Below, piece after piece: positions 11,813 to 23,296 of a stretch of 64,000 nt of DNA. Numbering within the stretch: position 1 is the stretch's first letter; each line of letters opens with the position of its first letter. The notes beneath the pieces are model-generated. The model was not told where the DNA came from. It saw only the letters and a program-made list of their open reading frames with translations, and made no database searches. Location of the stretch: positions 4,526,001 through 4,590,000 of the forward strand of contig NC_079881.1 of the NCBI RefSeq assembly GCF_029227915.1, written 5' to 3'. The translations under genes were made by a program, and so were the position numbers. This DNA is from Hydractinia symbiolongicarpus (taxonomy: Eukaryota > Cnidaria > Hydrozoa > Anthoathecata > Hydractiniidae).

Positions 11813-14800
11813 GTTTACAAATTTAAAGTTCAGTTCTTCAATCCAAATTAATGAATGAATGTAAATATTGTCTTATTTTATTTCCAAATCTTTTTTCTGA
11901 TTTGTTGTTGCACAATGCTCATTTGGATTTGAGTAAAACCAAGATTAAGTTGAACTGCTCAGTATGACAATGAATCTTTTTTATTACGCTTTTTGTGTAT
12001 ATTTTACTTAAACGACAGACATTCATAGGGAAAGTCGATGTATTTTCTTTCAAAATCAGTTTTGTTGTTAAATATTAACAACTCTGGAAAGCTATTTATC
12101 AGTCTACTGTACTTCACATTCCTATTCTGCGGACCAAATTTTAAAAGTAAAAAAGCTTGAACACTGTGTGAAGAGACACAAATCACAAATTTAGCAAAAT
12201 AATAGCAGATTTTTGTCCTCTGTTTTCTATTCCCTTATTTATGCGTATATCACTGTGTTATTAAACGTTAGATGGTGCAAATCTGACAAAAAACACGACA
12301 CGCAACTGGCATTTAACAAAATGACAGAACAACTTTACCAACATTACTTTTGTACCCCTTCTCCCTGCCAATCTCACGCTTCAATATAGCAGAGTTTATT
12401 AGTGTATCGCAGAAATAAAAAAGAAAGTTATGGAGGTAAAAATTGCTTGGAAACAAAGTAGTACTGGGACTTAAAAAACTCCCTTGGTTGAAAGCGTCAT
12501 GAATGTGTCTGAACTTAATAGAAATCTTTTTAAATGGACTCTTCTTTGATACATCGATTGTATTTGGTTTGGGGTTTTCATTGGAAGGCAAGTTAATGAA
12601 GCTAACACTCAAGTCAGCGGACATGTTTAGATGAGATAATTATTATTAGACTAGTTATTTGCTGTTGGATATCCGTAGCAAGACTTCTCTCATGTAAAAA
12701 GAAGATGTCTTTCACACTTAACTACAAGATACCCCTTGTCTATATTAAAACATTGGATTTCCAAAGTAAGCATCAGTTGTAGTGGAGATGTCGCCACAGC
12801 TCTTAACGTAACTTAAACATTAAGAAAAGAGGATAGGATTAAAAGCCGAATGCTCCTTGAAGAAGCTAAATTTAACCGCATAACGAGAAGAAGACCTTAC
12901 CAATTACTATGGCATGAGTGAGATTTTCGTACTTCTTATGAGTAACCCTAATGATCAAAAACATAAATTGAAATAAATTGACATTCTCCTCTATTAATAT
13001 TTTGATAATATAATATGCAGTTACAACGCAATTTGTAGCACCTTCCCAATTTTAAAAATCCTATAAATTGAGCAGAGGATTAAGATATATTTGTAGAAAA
13101 AAATTCAACTGTGATCTTTCATAATTTTGGCAGTTATTTGCGTCATCAAAACATAGGTAAGCATATATGTACCCAATTGGCTTCCAGTTCTTCTATGCAA
13201 GTACAAAGCGATTGCGTAAAAAAGCAGTAGGATAGAGTTTGCTGCGTCATCAAATATTGTAGTGAATTGGCACTTGTTCTAATTTTAGAAATCTCTAATT
13301 CAACATTTGATAATGATTGCGAATTATCTCACAGTTCTTCGACGCATCTTTCCGCAATATTATTTTCTTTGATATACCGCAAAATCTCCTAAATCCTTTT
13401 GCAAAACATGCAAAGAATGTTTAAAATTCTCATTAACGGCCTTTTTACAGCGCCATCTGGGAAGTAAGAAAGTGCTTGCAGAGACAAATGTTCGATTTGG
13501 TTGTTGTTTTATTGAAGGGCCACCTGATGGTTCATTTCTTGGTGAGCTTTCTTGCCACAATAATTAACTTTGTTAAAAAGTTAATAAAACAATAGGATTA
13601 TTTGCGATAGAAGGCGATTTTTTATGAATGTTAGATCAAATGCTTTTTTAAAACAACAGCAAAAGTAACAAAATGGCGCCCAAAACATTTCTTTCCCTTT
13701 GGCGATTAGATTTGTCTGTTAGCTTTGCCATGATGAAGAGCAGCATCCCATGAAATCACTCAAGAACATTCTATTTGTAAATAAATAAAATCCGATTGCA
13801 AAAGACGAACTTGATGAAGAAGTACATTCATGAAATGTAAAGGTCATGGATAAATTATAAATTATATCTAAAAATGCGAAATTAGGTGTCAGGGATGGAA
13901 AGTAAGTAAAAAATACAGCAGACTTGCAGGGAGCTAGAAAACATTGTGATCAAGAAAGTTCTAGATAAAGAGGGAAAAATAGCTAAAATGGTGAAATAAG
14001 TGGACAAAAGTTTGTGTTCTAGAGAGAAAGAAGTTTTAAAATATGCGAGACATGGATAGTCTATTGTTAATAGAAATCATTTACATTTTTACCGACCTTA
14101 AAGTCAACGATGAACAGATTTTTCTAACATGAAATCCTGTTTATTGTTGATTTCAGACCGGTACGATTTGTCGTATATTTAACGTGCAGAGGGTACCTTT
14201 TGACGAAAATTTTCGTCCATAATAAGACAACTCGTATAAAAAATCTTTGACATGTTTAATATCAGCTATATATTAATTAGTTTATAATTCTATTGCGAAA
14301 TAATTTCATTTTTAATTTTCTTAAAATTAATTGTAAACGATAAACAACAAATCCTCTATAAGTAGAGGATTAATTTGTACATTCACATTCATAAGTATAT
14401 TCAGAAAATACAAACAGAAGTGCTGTCTGCAAAATTACAAGATGATTAGTCAAAAAAAGAATAAATCATTGATATAATAATAATAAAAAGGAGAACTCAG
14501 AATAGAGCTCTAGGGCACCACTGAAAGATGAATTTTTGCTTCAATCAAGAAAAGAATATAATGAAATTAGATAGCTAATTTCGAAGTTCGCTATTCCTAT
14601 CTTAGCGTCGCGTACTTTTAGCTTGTAAATGTTCACATCGTAGTAGGGATATTACGATATTTGGTTAAATCCATACTCTTGAAACATGCTAATTTGGGCT
14701 GACATGAGTCCAACCATTTTTCTTGAATTTCGGAACTTTTTTGTACCCGAATGTGACTTATTCGTTGTTCTTGAGCGCTAGAGAATGCCATTGGAAACAT

Positions 14801-17800
14801 TTAAACGCTGTCCACCTGGCGATTTTGGAACCTGCCGGATGCAGGATTGATCCTTCTTTACATGTTTTAAAAAAGGACAAGAACTCCATTACTTCATTAC
14901 TTCTGTTTACGATTGTGGTTCGCAAGAAGTGGTTTGTCAATAGAAATGAAAAAAAAGTAAAGCCAAAACGAAAGTATAGGCATGCATCGTCGCAATAAAA
15001 AGTTTGTGATTAATAAAAAAAACTTTAAAAGATTCATGCGAATTGCACCAATATCAGCTTTTTTTATTAGGTTCACTCTTCCACTTTTCAAGCCTTCGAG
15101 TGTGTGCATACTGGGTAGTATACTTATTTACCAGCCAAGCGGAGGCTAAATCTACCAAACATAAAGAAGGTGTCTATTGAGCTTTTGACCAACTTTGAAG
15201 GAAGCTAACAGGTTTATAATTTTGCTTTTCACTGCCGTCATCTTTTTGAGGAAACCTATCGTTGCTAAAGGTATATTTGTAGTTGCATAATGAGAGATAG
15301 GAGATGGACATTTCACTTTAGTGTGCTTGCCATCGATTAAAAGAAGAAGAGGACGATGCGTCTGAGACTTCTGAATGAAATATAATACGCATGTCCCTAG
15401 ATCTACAAGCGCACATATTAACGATAAGTAAACTTATGAAAGTGGATAAATCAAATGAACTTTCAAACAAACTTACATTTCTTGGCTATTAAATGTCGAA
15501 AGTTGTTGATGATAAAAATAATACTGACTGTAAATATCTAGCTTTCCAATGGAAGGAATTGTCAAGTAAAGACCGACACTTTGTACACTTCAAAATACAA
15601 GAAATAAGAATTAAGATTCTTTAAATTTCTTGCATGAATTTTCCAACTACAACACTGAAAGCAATTTTTTGATTATTTTCATATGTAATCAATACTTTGT
15701 TATAATAAGCAGATATTCCATGCCAGTTCGTTGCATATCAGAATTTATTCTCTAGAGGTAAAGCAATATTTCTATACAAAGCTTTTGGTGATGTTTATAA
15801 AGTTCCAGAATCATTAATTTTAGAACACTCTTAAACAATCAGCTGAGTAAAAACTAAAAAGTTAATGCTTGAACGATTCAAAATTGTGATATATCCTTAT
15901 CTTCCACCCCTGTTATTCAATGAAAGTGATCAATTATATTTCAATCCGTTAGATTGTTCATGCATTAATTTCTTTTGTTTTAAACTTAATTACTATAGCT
16001 AATTGGTTGGAAGTATTTTAAAAAAATTAAGGCGGGAATTTTGTAAACGAAAAATAAATAGTTTTAAAAGGGTTATGTTTAGTGCACATAATTTCTTGTT
16101 GTCTTTTTTTTTACTTACAAAACGGTGTAGTAGGCATGTTTGTTAAATAACAGATTCTCGGTAAGACAATATTTTACCTCGAGTGGGTAAATCTATATAT
16201 AAGTATCGAACGGGTGGACATGCAATATGTTCTTATTATTTGCAATAGATAAATCTGAAAAAAGGTTGGTCATTTAGAAGTTACAGGGTTAGGATTTTTT
16301 TCCTCAACCGCAAAATCCAAGTTTTAGTCCTATTCAGATAATAACCTATGATAACACAGCAAAGATTTCAGACACTTGGAAAATTCGTTACAGGCGTTGT
16401 GTTTTTTATAATGTATTGAATGTACGAAATGTGGAAATAAAAAACTTATCACTAAATTTCTTCCTCTGTATAACATTTTCCCGCAAAAAACGAAGATGTT
16501 TAAGGGGCACCGCGGGGTTCACAAAGTTTTATTGTAGCTCGAAACAGAGACGAGGAGGAATACGTACTACAAATATTATTTTGTTTTATGTCAGTGTTAT
16601 TATTATTGTTATAACAATTTTACTTCCGGTACTATAGTTTATAGAAATCAGATGAAGAGATGTTTCTTCAGATTTTTACTAACAAACTCCAAACTATCGT
16701 CACATTAGGTTCCAGTGGGTGCATCATGGGAGTTTCGAATATTCTAGAACCACCTTGTAGTCCATCCTAGAAAAAAATGACAGATTATATCTCTCAAAAA
16801 TCTAACTAAATAAAATAGGTTTCCTGCGGCATATCTTCCCCCGTGCTTATTTGGAAGTCAGTTTCTACACATCACTTTAATTATTTATTTATGAATACAC
16901 AAATTTGATTGGCTAATTTGTGTGCAAAAATTTTTCTATTTTTTTTATTTCAAAAATCAATTCTTCCTTTCTCCTCCTTCATTTTTATTTGCACATTTAT
17001 TCAATATTTTTCTTGTTTGCTATGATTTCATTTTAAAATTGAGATATGATTCTTCAAATATACACAAACATTAAAAAGAAAAAACAGAAAAAACAGAAAA
17101 AAGTTTTGTATGGTATTGTGTCGCCGTCAATAGATTATGATTCAAAGCGAATAGTTTCTTTTCGTCCCGCTTTTAAAGTGTTTTTTCTTTAATAATAAAT
17201 ACATATTCTTCTGGTTTTCCAAAACGCAATTGGTTTTTCAGCTCTTTTGGGAAATATATTTTTCCACATAAGTTGAATAACAAATTCAAGAATTTTTTTG
17301 GTGACCCAGCCTTTAGCATCAATTTATTGTTATCCGGAACCAGGTAGGGATTTTGATTTTAGAAAGTTTTATATGTGAAAAATAACTTTCTTTGCTGCAA
17401 GAATGGAAAGCCTGTATGAACATATAGCAACTTGATTAATTATGTTTTCTGCGTCATATTCTTTTTGACATTTTCTTTCTTAATATGTCAATTTCTTTCT
17501 AATATTAATGTTTTCTAGCCTATTTGTCAGGTTTCTCGGTTGAGTGAGATGAAATTCATCACCATATTTTTATATGCAACAAGAACTTTACAGAGCTAAA
17601 TGTGCGGAAGAAATCAATAAACTTTTAGAACTCTTCTCCTCCTGTGTTTTTTATGTATGTACATTTATGTATGTATCTTCCAACATATCCTGCTTGAAAA
17701 CTAAAGATGGCGAACATACCGAGTTAGATTAGTTCACAAAAACGTAGAACGAGAATGAAATGGCGTGTGAAAATTTTGTTAACATACCTGAGAACGATGA

Positions 17801-18644
17801 TTAAGTTATTCAATAAAACGAAGTGTCAATTTATTTCCATAAAACACGTATTTTTACAAGCAACACAAACCTTTCTCCGAAGCGTAATATCTCTCTTTAA
17901 TTACTTGTTGTTTGTCTTCTGCTTACTTGTGAAGAGCACGTTGTATGCTTACTTACTTAGGTTAGCGTGTGATCAAAATCACATTTTAAATACGTTTGTT
18001 GCTTACAACTTGCAAAACTTTTAGAACAAAATTTGTCTTGGAATTGTTATTCTTCTTTTTATTTATGTGTTCACTTCAAGCTGGCTATTGTTACCAGGTG
18101 CTTCAATTTTTAAAGAATTTGAACCTCATGTAGCTTATAAAAAGTTACTGATATAAAAAAGCTTGTATAAAAAATCTTGTATATCATTTGTGCTTTTTTA
18201 GTATTTTCCTGATGCATATCTTAAAGGAAAAAAACGAATGTATGGTTTATTTGTTATTCTTTTTTGAAATAGCTTTTTTTAGCTATTGTTCAACCAAAAC
18301 ATTGCCATTTGTAACTGGATTGGGATAAATCTTTGTATCCAATACACATGTTCTTTTCACACTGTATTCCGTAGATATTAAAACATTACAAAATTTAAGA
18401 AGAGAAATATAGTTTGGAATTTATTACCTTTAAAATTTTAATAAGGAAATGGACAAATATCGTGCATTGTAAATTTTTTTTATAACATAAATGAAGCGTA
18501 TTACCTGCCAGCTGTTTTACGATGTTAGTAAAAAACATATGTCTAATGTCGTTAAAAAATGAAACTTCAGGATTTATATATTGCAAAAGAATGTGTTTTA
18601 GCTATAAAAATATAGTTAATATTTTTAATGATAAACAAGGTAGC

Positions 18645-18645
<1 letters not shown>
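11813..18645. other. Intergenic stretch between family genes A and B
   Basis: No confident gene. A minus-strand open frame at about 12478-12624 has protein-like codon use over roughly 48 residues (starting MSADLSVSFINLPSNE) but then runs into low-complexity sequence; it may be an orphan exon or a relic. The rest is AT-rich with no recognised element. Confidence 0.35.
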
Positions 18646-18675
<30 letters not shown>

Positions 18676-18908
18676 CTTCTTCTTCTTCTTCTTCTTCTTC
18701 TTCTTCTTCTTCTTCTTCTTCTTCTTCTTCTTCTTCTTCTTCTTCTTCTTCTTCTTCTTCTTCTTCTTCTTCTTCTTCTTCTTCTTCTTCTTCTTCTTCT
18801 TCTTCTTCTTCTTCTTCTTCTTCTTCTTCTTCTTCTTCTTCTTCTTCTTCTTCTTCTTCTTCTTCTTCTTCTTCTTCTTCTTCTTCTTCTTCTTCTTCTT
18901 CTTCTTCT
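18646..18908 (+). repeat. (CTT)n microsatellite, about 87 copies
   Basis: An uninterrupted run of CTT over about 263 bases, purely pyrimidine on the plus strand. It ends 32 bases before the acceptor-like AG at 18940-18941 of gene B. Open frames reading poly-Ser or poly-Leu through it are artefacts of the repeat. Confidence 0.97.
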
Positions 18909-18939
18909 AAAATTAAATGTTATTTAACGTCTTCTATTT

Positions 18940-18941
18940 AG
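18940..18941 (+). other. Probable 3' splice site before family gene B
   Basis: CTTCTATTTAG ends at 18941, 29 bases before the ATG at 18971. The following leader, AGAATATCGACATATAAAA, closely matches the leader after the acceptor of gene C (29540), so the site and the short leader are conserved between paralogues. Confidence 0.6.
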
Positions 18942-18970
18942 AGAATATCGACATATAAAATTTCTTCAAA

Positions 18971-19756
18971 ATGACTCAGGCAAGCATACAAGATAAAAGA
19001 TATTGTATACCACCAGCTAAAACGTTGAAAGTATACGATGAAAAGTACCCAGAGAGTTTAGGGATTCCGTATTTTCGACCGAGAATTCCTTCATGTCCAG
19101 ATGTTGGACCATTTTTACTTAAATCAAACATTCTAACTATGCTTGATCGTTCTACTGAAAATTTAAATAACAACAAGATCAATCAACTGTTGCCAAATTG
19201 TAAAACTGAGGATTATCAACGGCGACATTCGTGGAGTCCTGGAACAGAAACTGACAATGATGAGCATCAATTCGAATTGAAGGGAAGTTTAATTTTGTTT
19301 CAACGACGGTACAGTGGAGACTCGAGGCGCAGTAGTATCGCAAGTGTGCCTGAAGTGATTGAGGAATGCTCAAGTTCAGAGGAAATTAACCAGGAACCAA
19401 CACAGAAGACTGATTATATGCATTGTGTAAACTGCAATCAAACAAGTTCCACAGATTCTTCAGAAAATTCTGAGACACACAATATCCAATATTGTAATAA
19501 TTGCAAACATTTATATCAAACAAAACACACTTTTGCTGCAACATCTAAAGATGTCAGACGCTCCTCCTGGGGCAGTGAGATTTCTCGGGTTCCCTCTCCA
19601 CGACGCTCAAGAAGAAGCAGTTTGACGGATAGTACGGACTTACCAATTATTGCTGAACCATTTACTGATGAAGATATTGAAGGGATAAACTCAACGCAGA
19701 TATCAATAAAACAAAGATCGAGTGGTCTTTTAGCGCCAACATCTAAACAAATTTAG
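18971..19756 (+). CDS. Family gene B: paralogue of gene A
   Basis: A 261-residue protein of unknown function, collinear with gene A. It has IQDKRYCIPPAK (6-17), FRPRIPSCP (35-43), RRHSWS (84-89), SRRSSIASVPEVIEECSS (118-135), Cys152/155 and Cys175/178 inside YMHCVNC and HNIQYCNNCKHLYQ, and the C-terminal RRSSW, PRRSRRSSLTDSTD, LPIIAEPFTDED (196-235). All four RRxS sites of gene A are kept. The middle (44-80) and the last 25 residues do not align with A, so the blocks are under selection while the linkers drift. The start is the first ATG after the acceptor at 18941. The long CTT repeat sits just upstream of that acceptor and could affect splicing. Function, partners and location are unknown; I infer a cytosolic or nuclear phosphoprotein. 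Confidence 0.85.
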   Translation: MTQASIQDKRYCIPPAKTLKVYDEKYPESLGIPYFRPRIPSCPDVGPFLLKSNILTMLDRSTENLNNNKINQLLPNCKTEDYQRRHSWSPGTETDNDEHQFELKGSLILFQRRYSGDSRRSSIASVPEVIEECSSSEEINQEPTQKTDYMHCVNCNQTSSTDSSENSETHNIQYCNNCKHLYQTKHTFAATSKDVRRSSWGSEISRVPSPRRSRRSSLTDSTDLPIIAEPFTDEDIEGINSTQISIKQRSSGLLAPTSKQI

Positions 19757-19925
19757 CCTTCTATTGACGCTGGGTAAGTTATAAGGAAGAGAACACAGAA
19801 TGCGTGCAAATGCGCACAAAGAGAAGAAAATATAGCACCTTAAATTTGACCCCAATTTAAGTGACCTAAAATAACGGACGTTATTTTTTTACAGATAAAG
19901 TTTTTGGTGGAGAATTATGGTTTCC

Positions 19926-21350
19926 AGATTATTTTCTCGGATTTTTCTTTTTTTGTAATGATTGGATGTATTTATGTTGAAATAACTTAGGGAAAATATT
20001 TTTCTGCGGAACAAACTTTTGCGATTAGGTTTTCCTTGCAAACTGTAGAATTTATTTGTGACATTCACTTACCTTTTCGAAATGAAGGTGCGTGACTTTT
20101 TTTTGAGAGGGGGGGGGGGATAAATCACCTTCTTTTGTTTCTTTTTTTTGCGAATGTGCTCAAAAATCGCAAAAATAAGATGCAGAAATTTCTTTACTAA
20201 GATAGATAAAGAAGTATATGTACTAATTCTATGTATCAATTTTAACTAATATTCATTCTTATCACATGCAGAAGCCGCCTCAGGACTTTTTTAATCCAAT
20301 GATGTATTGACGGAAGAATTTTCAACCCTAAGCCTGGTAGATGATATTTTAGCAAGTTAAAAACTGACACGATGTCAGCCAGTGGAGCGTGTGTTGTTGT
20401 AATGAATTATAAAATTTGTATATAATGATAGAAGAGTTTAGACAGTATCAGAATTGGATAATGTGTCACAAAGTTATCTTATTGGCTAACCTTATTTTAC
20501 AATTCGGCCTAAATAATGTTAATTAGTGGCGCGCCATCAAATTAGGAGTGTTAATTTAAAGGGGCTGCGGAACGGCTGTTGAGTTTCGACTTTAGTGCCT
20601 TACACGAAAGTCGAGCTGATGGCGGCAAAAAACAAACTGGCTATTTTTCCGGCATGTATGTAAATTACAGACTCGAACATATGGATACATCTAGAATTTT
20701 TATCTTCTCTAGCCTTGGTCATGTTTTTATCCAGAATGAGTCCAATTCGGCACGTGTAACCTAAAAAAAATTTGGACTTGGAATTTTACTTTGGTATAAC
20801 TTTTACTTCGGGTACGTGTAACCAGCCCCTAACTGGACTGGTATTTATATCTGGAATTGGAAATCTATGGGAAGAGTGCTCAATACGAAAAGTGTAGAGC
20901 TAATATTCATTTGTTTATTTACAAGATAAAAATTTAAATATGTACATAACTCCGAGTTTCACTCTGAGCGATCATCAGACCTAATAATCTATATCAATGT
21001 CTTATACGAAAAAATGAAATAAAATGTAATCAGGTCAAGTCCAGTGAGATCTTTGTTTTTTAAGAAACAATTATTTGGTTTGATTGGTTAAATTTTTAGT
21101 ATATGATCTTAGAGTATGTTCTATAGCTAAATTGTTATCGAGAATTTGTTTATTCCTAAACTTCGAAAACCAATAGCAAACTCTTTGCTGTTGGACCATT
21201 CGACTGGTTTATCAAATGTTTGGGGGTGCTGCACCCTCGTCCCCAGGGTTTTTTGTCTTTTTGATATGAGCTTTCATGTAAAAGAGTCAAAAAATACTGT
21301 AGATGAGGGGGGGTGTTGTTAAGAAGAACAGCACACGAAACGTTTGCCCG
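19926..21350 (+). repeat. 1,425-bp tandem duplication, unit 1
   Basis: Starts at AGATTATTTTCTCGG and runs to the same word at 21351. Its content repeats at a constant 1,425-base offset in unit 2, including an 11-base G run and an A-rich tract of equal length. The only difference I found is T at 20397 against C at 21822. The last two bases (CG, 21349-21350) are absent from the end of unit 2 and look like junction filler. The unit holds no gene; it carries a TTAA-type MITE and one CCTCGTCCCCAGGG motif. Confidence 0.93.
20556..20832 (+). mobile_element. TTAA-type MITE, copy 1
   Basis: Left end TTAAAGGGGCTGCGGAACGG, right end CCAGCCCCTAA, giving imperfect inverted ends. The interior (TCGAGCTGATGGCGGC, TTTTTCCGGCATGTATGTAA, CTTGGTCATGTTTTTATCC) is found reverse-complemented in the element at 54108-54457. 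The short open frame inside is not a gene. Confidence 0.65.
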
Positions 21351-22775
21351 AGATTATTTTCTCGGATTTTTCTTTTTTTGTAATGATTGGATGTATTTAT
21401 GTTGAAATAACTTAGGGAAAATATTTTTCTGCGGAACAAACTTTTGCGATTAGGTTTTCCTTGCAAACTGTAGAATTTATTTGTGACATTCACTTACCTT
21501 TTCGAAATGAAGGTGCGTGACTTTTTTTTGAGAGGGGGGGGGGGATAAATCACCTTCTTTTGTTTCTTTTTTTTGCGAATGTGCTCAAAAATCGCAAAAA
21601 TAAGATGCAGAAATTTCTTTACTAAGATAGATAAAGAAGTATATGTACTAATTCTATGTATCAATTTTAACTAATATTCATTCTTATCACATGCAGAAGC
21701 CGCCTCAGGACTTTTTTAATCCAATGATGTATTGACGGAAGAATTTTCAACCCTAAGCCTGGTAGATGATATTTTAGCAAGTTAAAAACTGACACGATGT
21801 CAGCCAGTGGAGCGTGTGTTGCTGTAATGAATTATAAAATTTGTATATAATGATAGAAGAGTTTAGACAGTATCAGAATTGGATAATGTGTCACAAAGTT
21901 ATCTTATTGGCTAACCTTATTTTACAATTCGGCCTAAATAATGTTAATTAGTGGCGCGCCATCAAATTAGGAGTGTTAATTTAAAGGGGCTGCGGAACGG
22001 CTGTTGAGTTTCGACTTTAGTGCCTTACACGAAAGTCGAGCTGATGGCGGCAAAAAACAAACTGGCTATTTTTCCGGCATGTATGTAAATTACAGACTCG
22101 AACATATGGATACATCTAGAATTTTTATCTTCTCTAGCCTTGGTCATGTTTTTATCCAGAATGAGTCCAATTCGGCACGTGTAACCTAAAAAAAATTTGG
22201 ACTTGGAATTTTACTTTGGTATAACTTTTACTTCGGGTACGTGTAACCAGCCCCTAACTGGACTGGTATTTATATCTGGAATTGGAAATCTATGGGAAGA
22301 GTGCTCAATACGAAAAGTGTAGAGCTAATATTCATTTGTTTATTTACAAGATAAAAATTTAAATATGTACATAACTCCGAGTTTCACTCTGAGCGATCAT
22401 CAGACCTAATAATCTATATCAATGTCTTATACGAAAAAATGAAATAAAATGTAATCAGGTCAAGTCCAGTGAGATCTTTGTTTTTTAAGAAACAATTATT
22501 TGGTTTGATTGGTTAAATTTTTAGTATATGATCTTAGAGTATGTTCTATAGCTAAATTGTTATCGAGAATTTGTTTATTCCTAAACTTCGAAAACCAATA
22601 GCAAACTCTTTGCTGTTGGACCATTCGACTGGTTTATCAAATGTTTGGGGGTGCTGCACCCTCGTCCCCAGGGTTTTTTGTCTTTTTGATATGAGCTTTC
22701 ATGTAAAAGAGTCAAAAAATACTGTAGATGAGGGGGGGTGTTGTTAAGAAGAACAGCACACGAAACGTTTGCCTA
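21351..22775 (+). repeat. 1,425-bp tandem duplication, unit 2
   Basis: Direct repeat of 19926-21350; the match is lost after GTTTGCC at 22773. Near-identity implies a very recent duplication or an assembly artefact that laid one locus down twice. Confidence 0.93.
21981..22257 (+). mobile_element. TTAA-type MITE, copy 2 (inside duplication unit 2)
   Basis: Identical by eye to the copy at 20556-20832 and located at exactly the 1,425-base offset, so it was copied with the segment and did not insert separately. Confidence 0.65.
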
Positions 22776-22937
22776 ACGAATTTTTTGCTGTTCTTATTAT
22801 TTAAAGAATCTCCATTAAACGATTTTTATGCTTCTTTTGACGATCACTAAATAATTTATGGGAGCATAAAATTTAGTGGGAAGCTGTGAATTAAGTTGTT
22901 GTTATTGTTCGCATTCTTCTACAGTTATTATCATAGA

Positions 22938-22965
22938 CTAGTTGTTAACCCGTGGAAAATTCTGC
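22938..22965 (-). mobile_element. Helitron-like 3' terminus (minus strand)
   Basis: Read on the minus strand the sequence is CCACGGGTTAACAACTAG followed by T, the same end as at 42231-42251. Helitrons end in CTRR after a short hairpin and insert between A and T. Here CTAG is followed by T, but the hairpin partner is degraded. The other end of the element was not found. Confidence 0.45.
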
Positions 22966-23244
22966 AGCCACTTTAAACAGATAAAAAAATACGGCATTAT
23001 TATAGCCAAGTCGCCCGGCTTTAAACGCCAGGCTATGACACAATCCGATCCGATCTGTTCGAATAATAACCGATTAATAATACGTTTCAAATCAAAAAAA
23101 AAATTGGTTGTGAAAGAGATATTTGCACATAGCCGTTCGAATTACCTGAACCGTTTTTTGAAAAACAACATCAGAAGGATTTGAATGTTTGTAAGATAAA
23201 GTTCTACTTCAAAACATTTCATGCGTCAAGAAGTTCTTTCTATC

Positions 23245-23296
23245 TCGTCCCCAGATGGCTCGATAGTATGTTTATCTTGAAGTGGTCTGGGGACGA
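23245..23296. mobile_element. 52-bp palindromic mini-element of the CTCGTCCCCAG family
   Basis: Perfect 11-base inverted ends, TCGTCCCCAGA and TCTGGGGACGA, enclose 30 bases. The ends match those of the longer family members at 25386 and 43098. No target-site duplication is obvious here. Confidence 0.6.

Noticed and set aside
18522-18941. Open frame encoding a poly-Ser tail, and another encoding poly-Leu
   Set aside because: Both are readings of the CTT microsatellite in different frames; there is no unique protein sequence around the repeat.
20579-22189. Two identical 61-codon frames, 1,425 bases apart
   Set aside because: They lie in the TTAA-type MITE and are identical only because the segment is duplicated.
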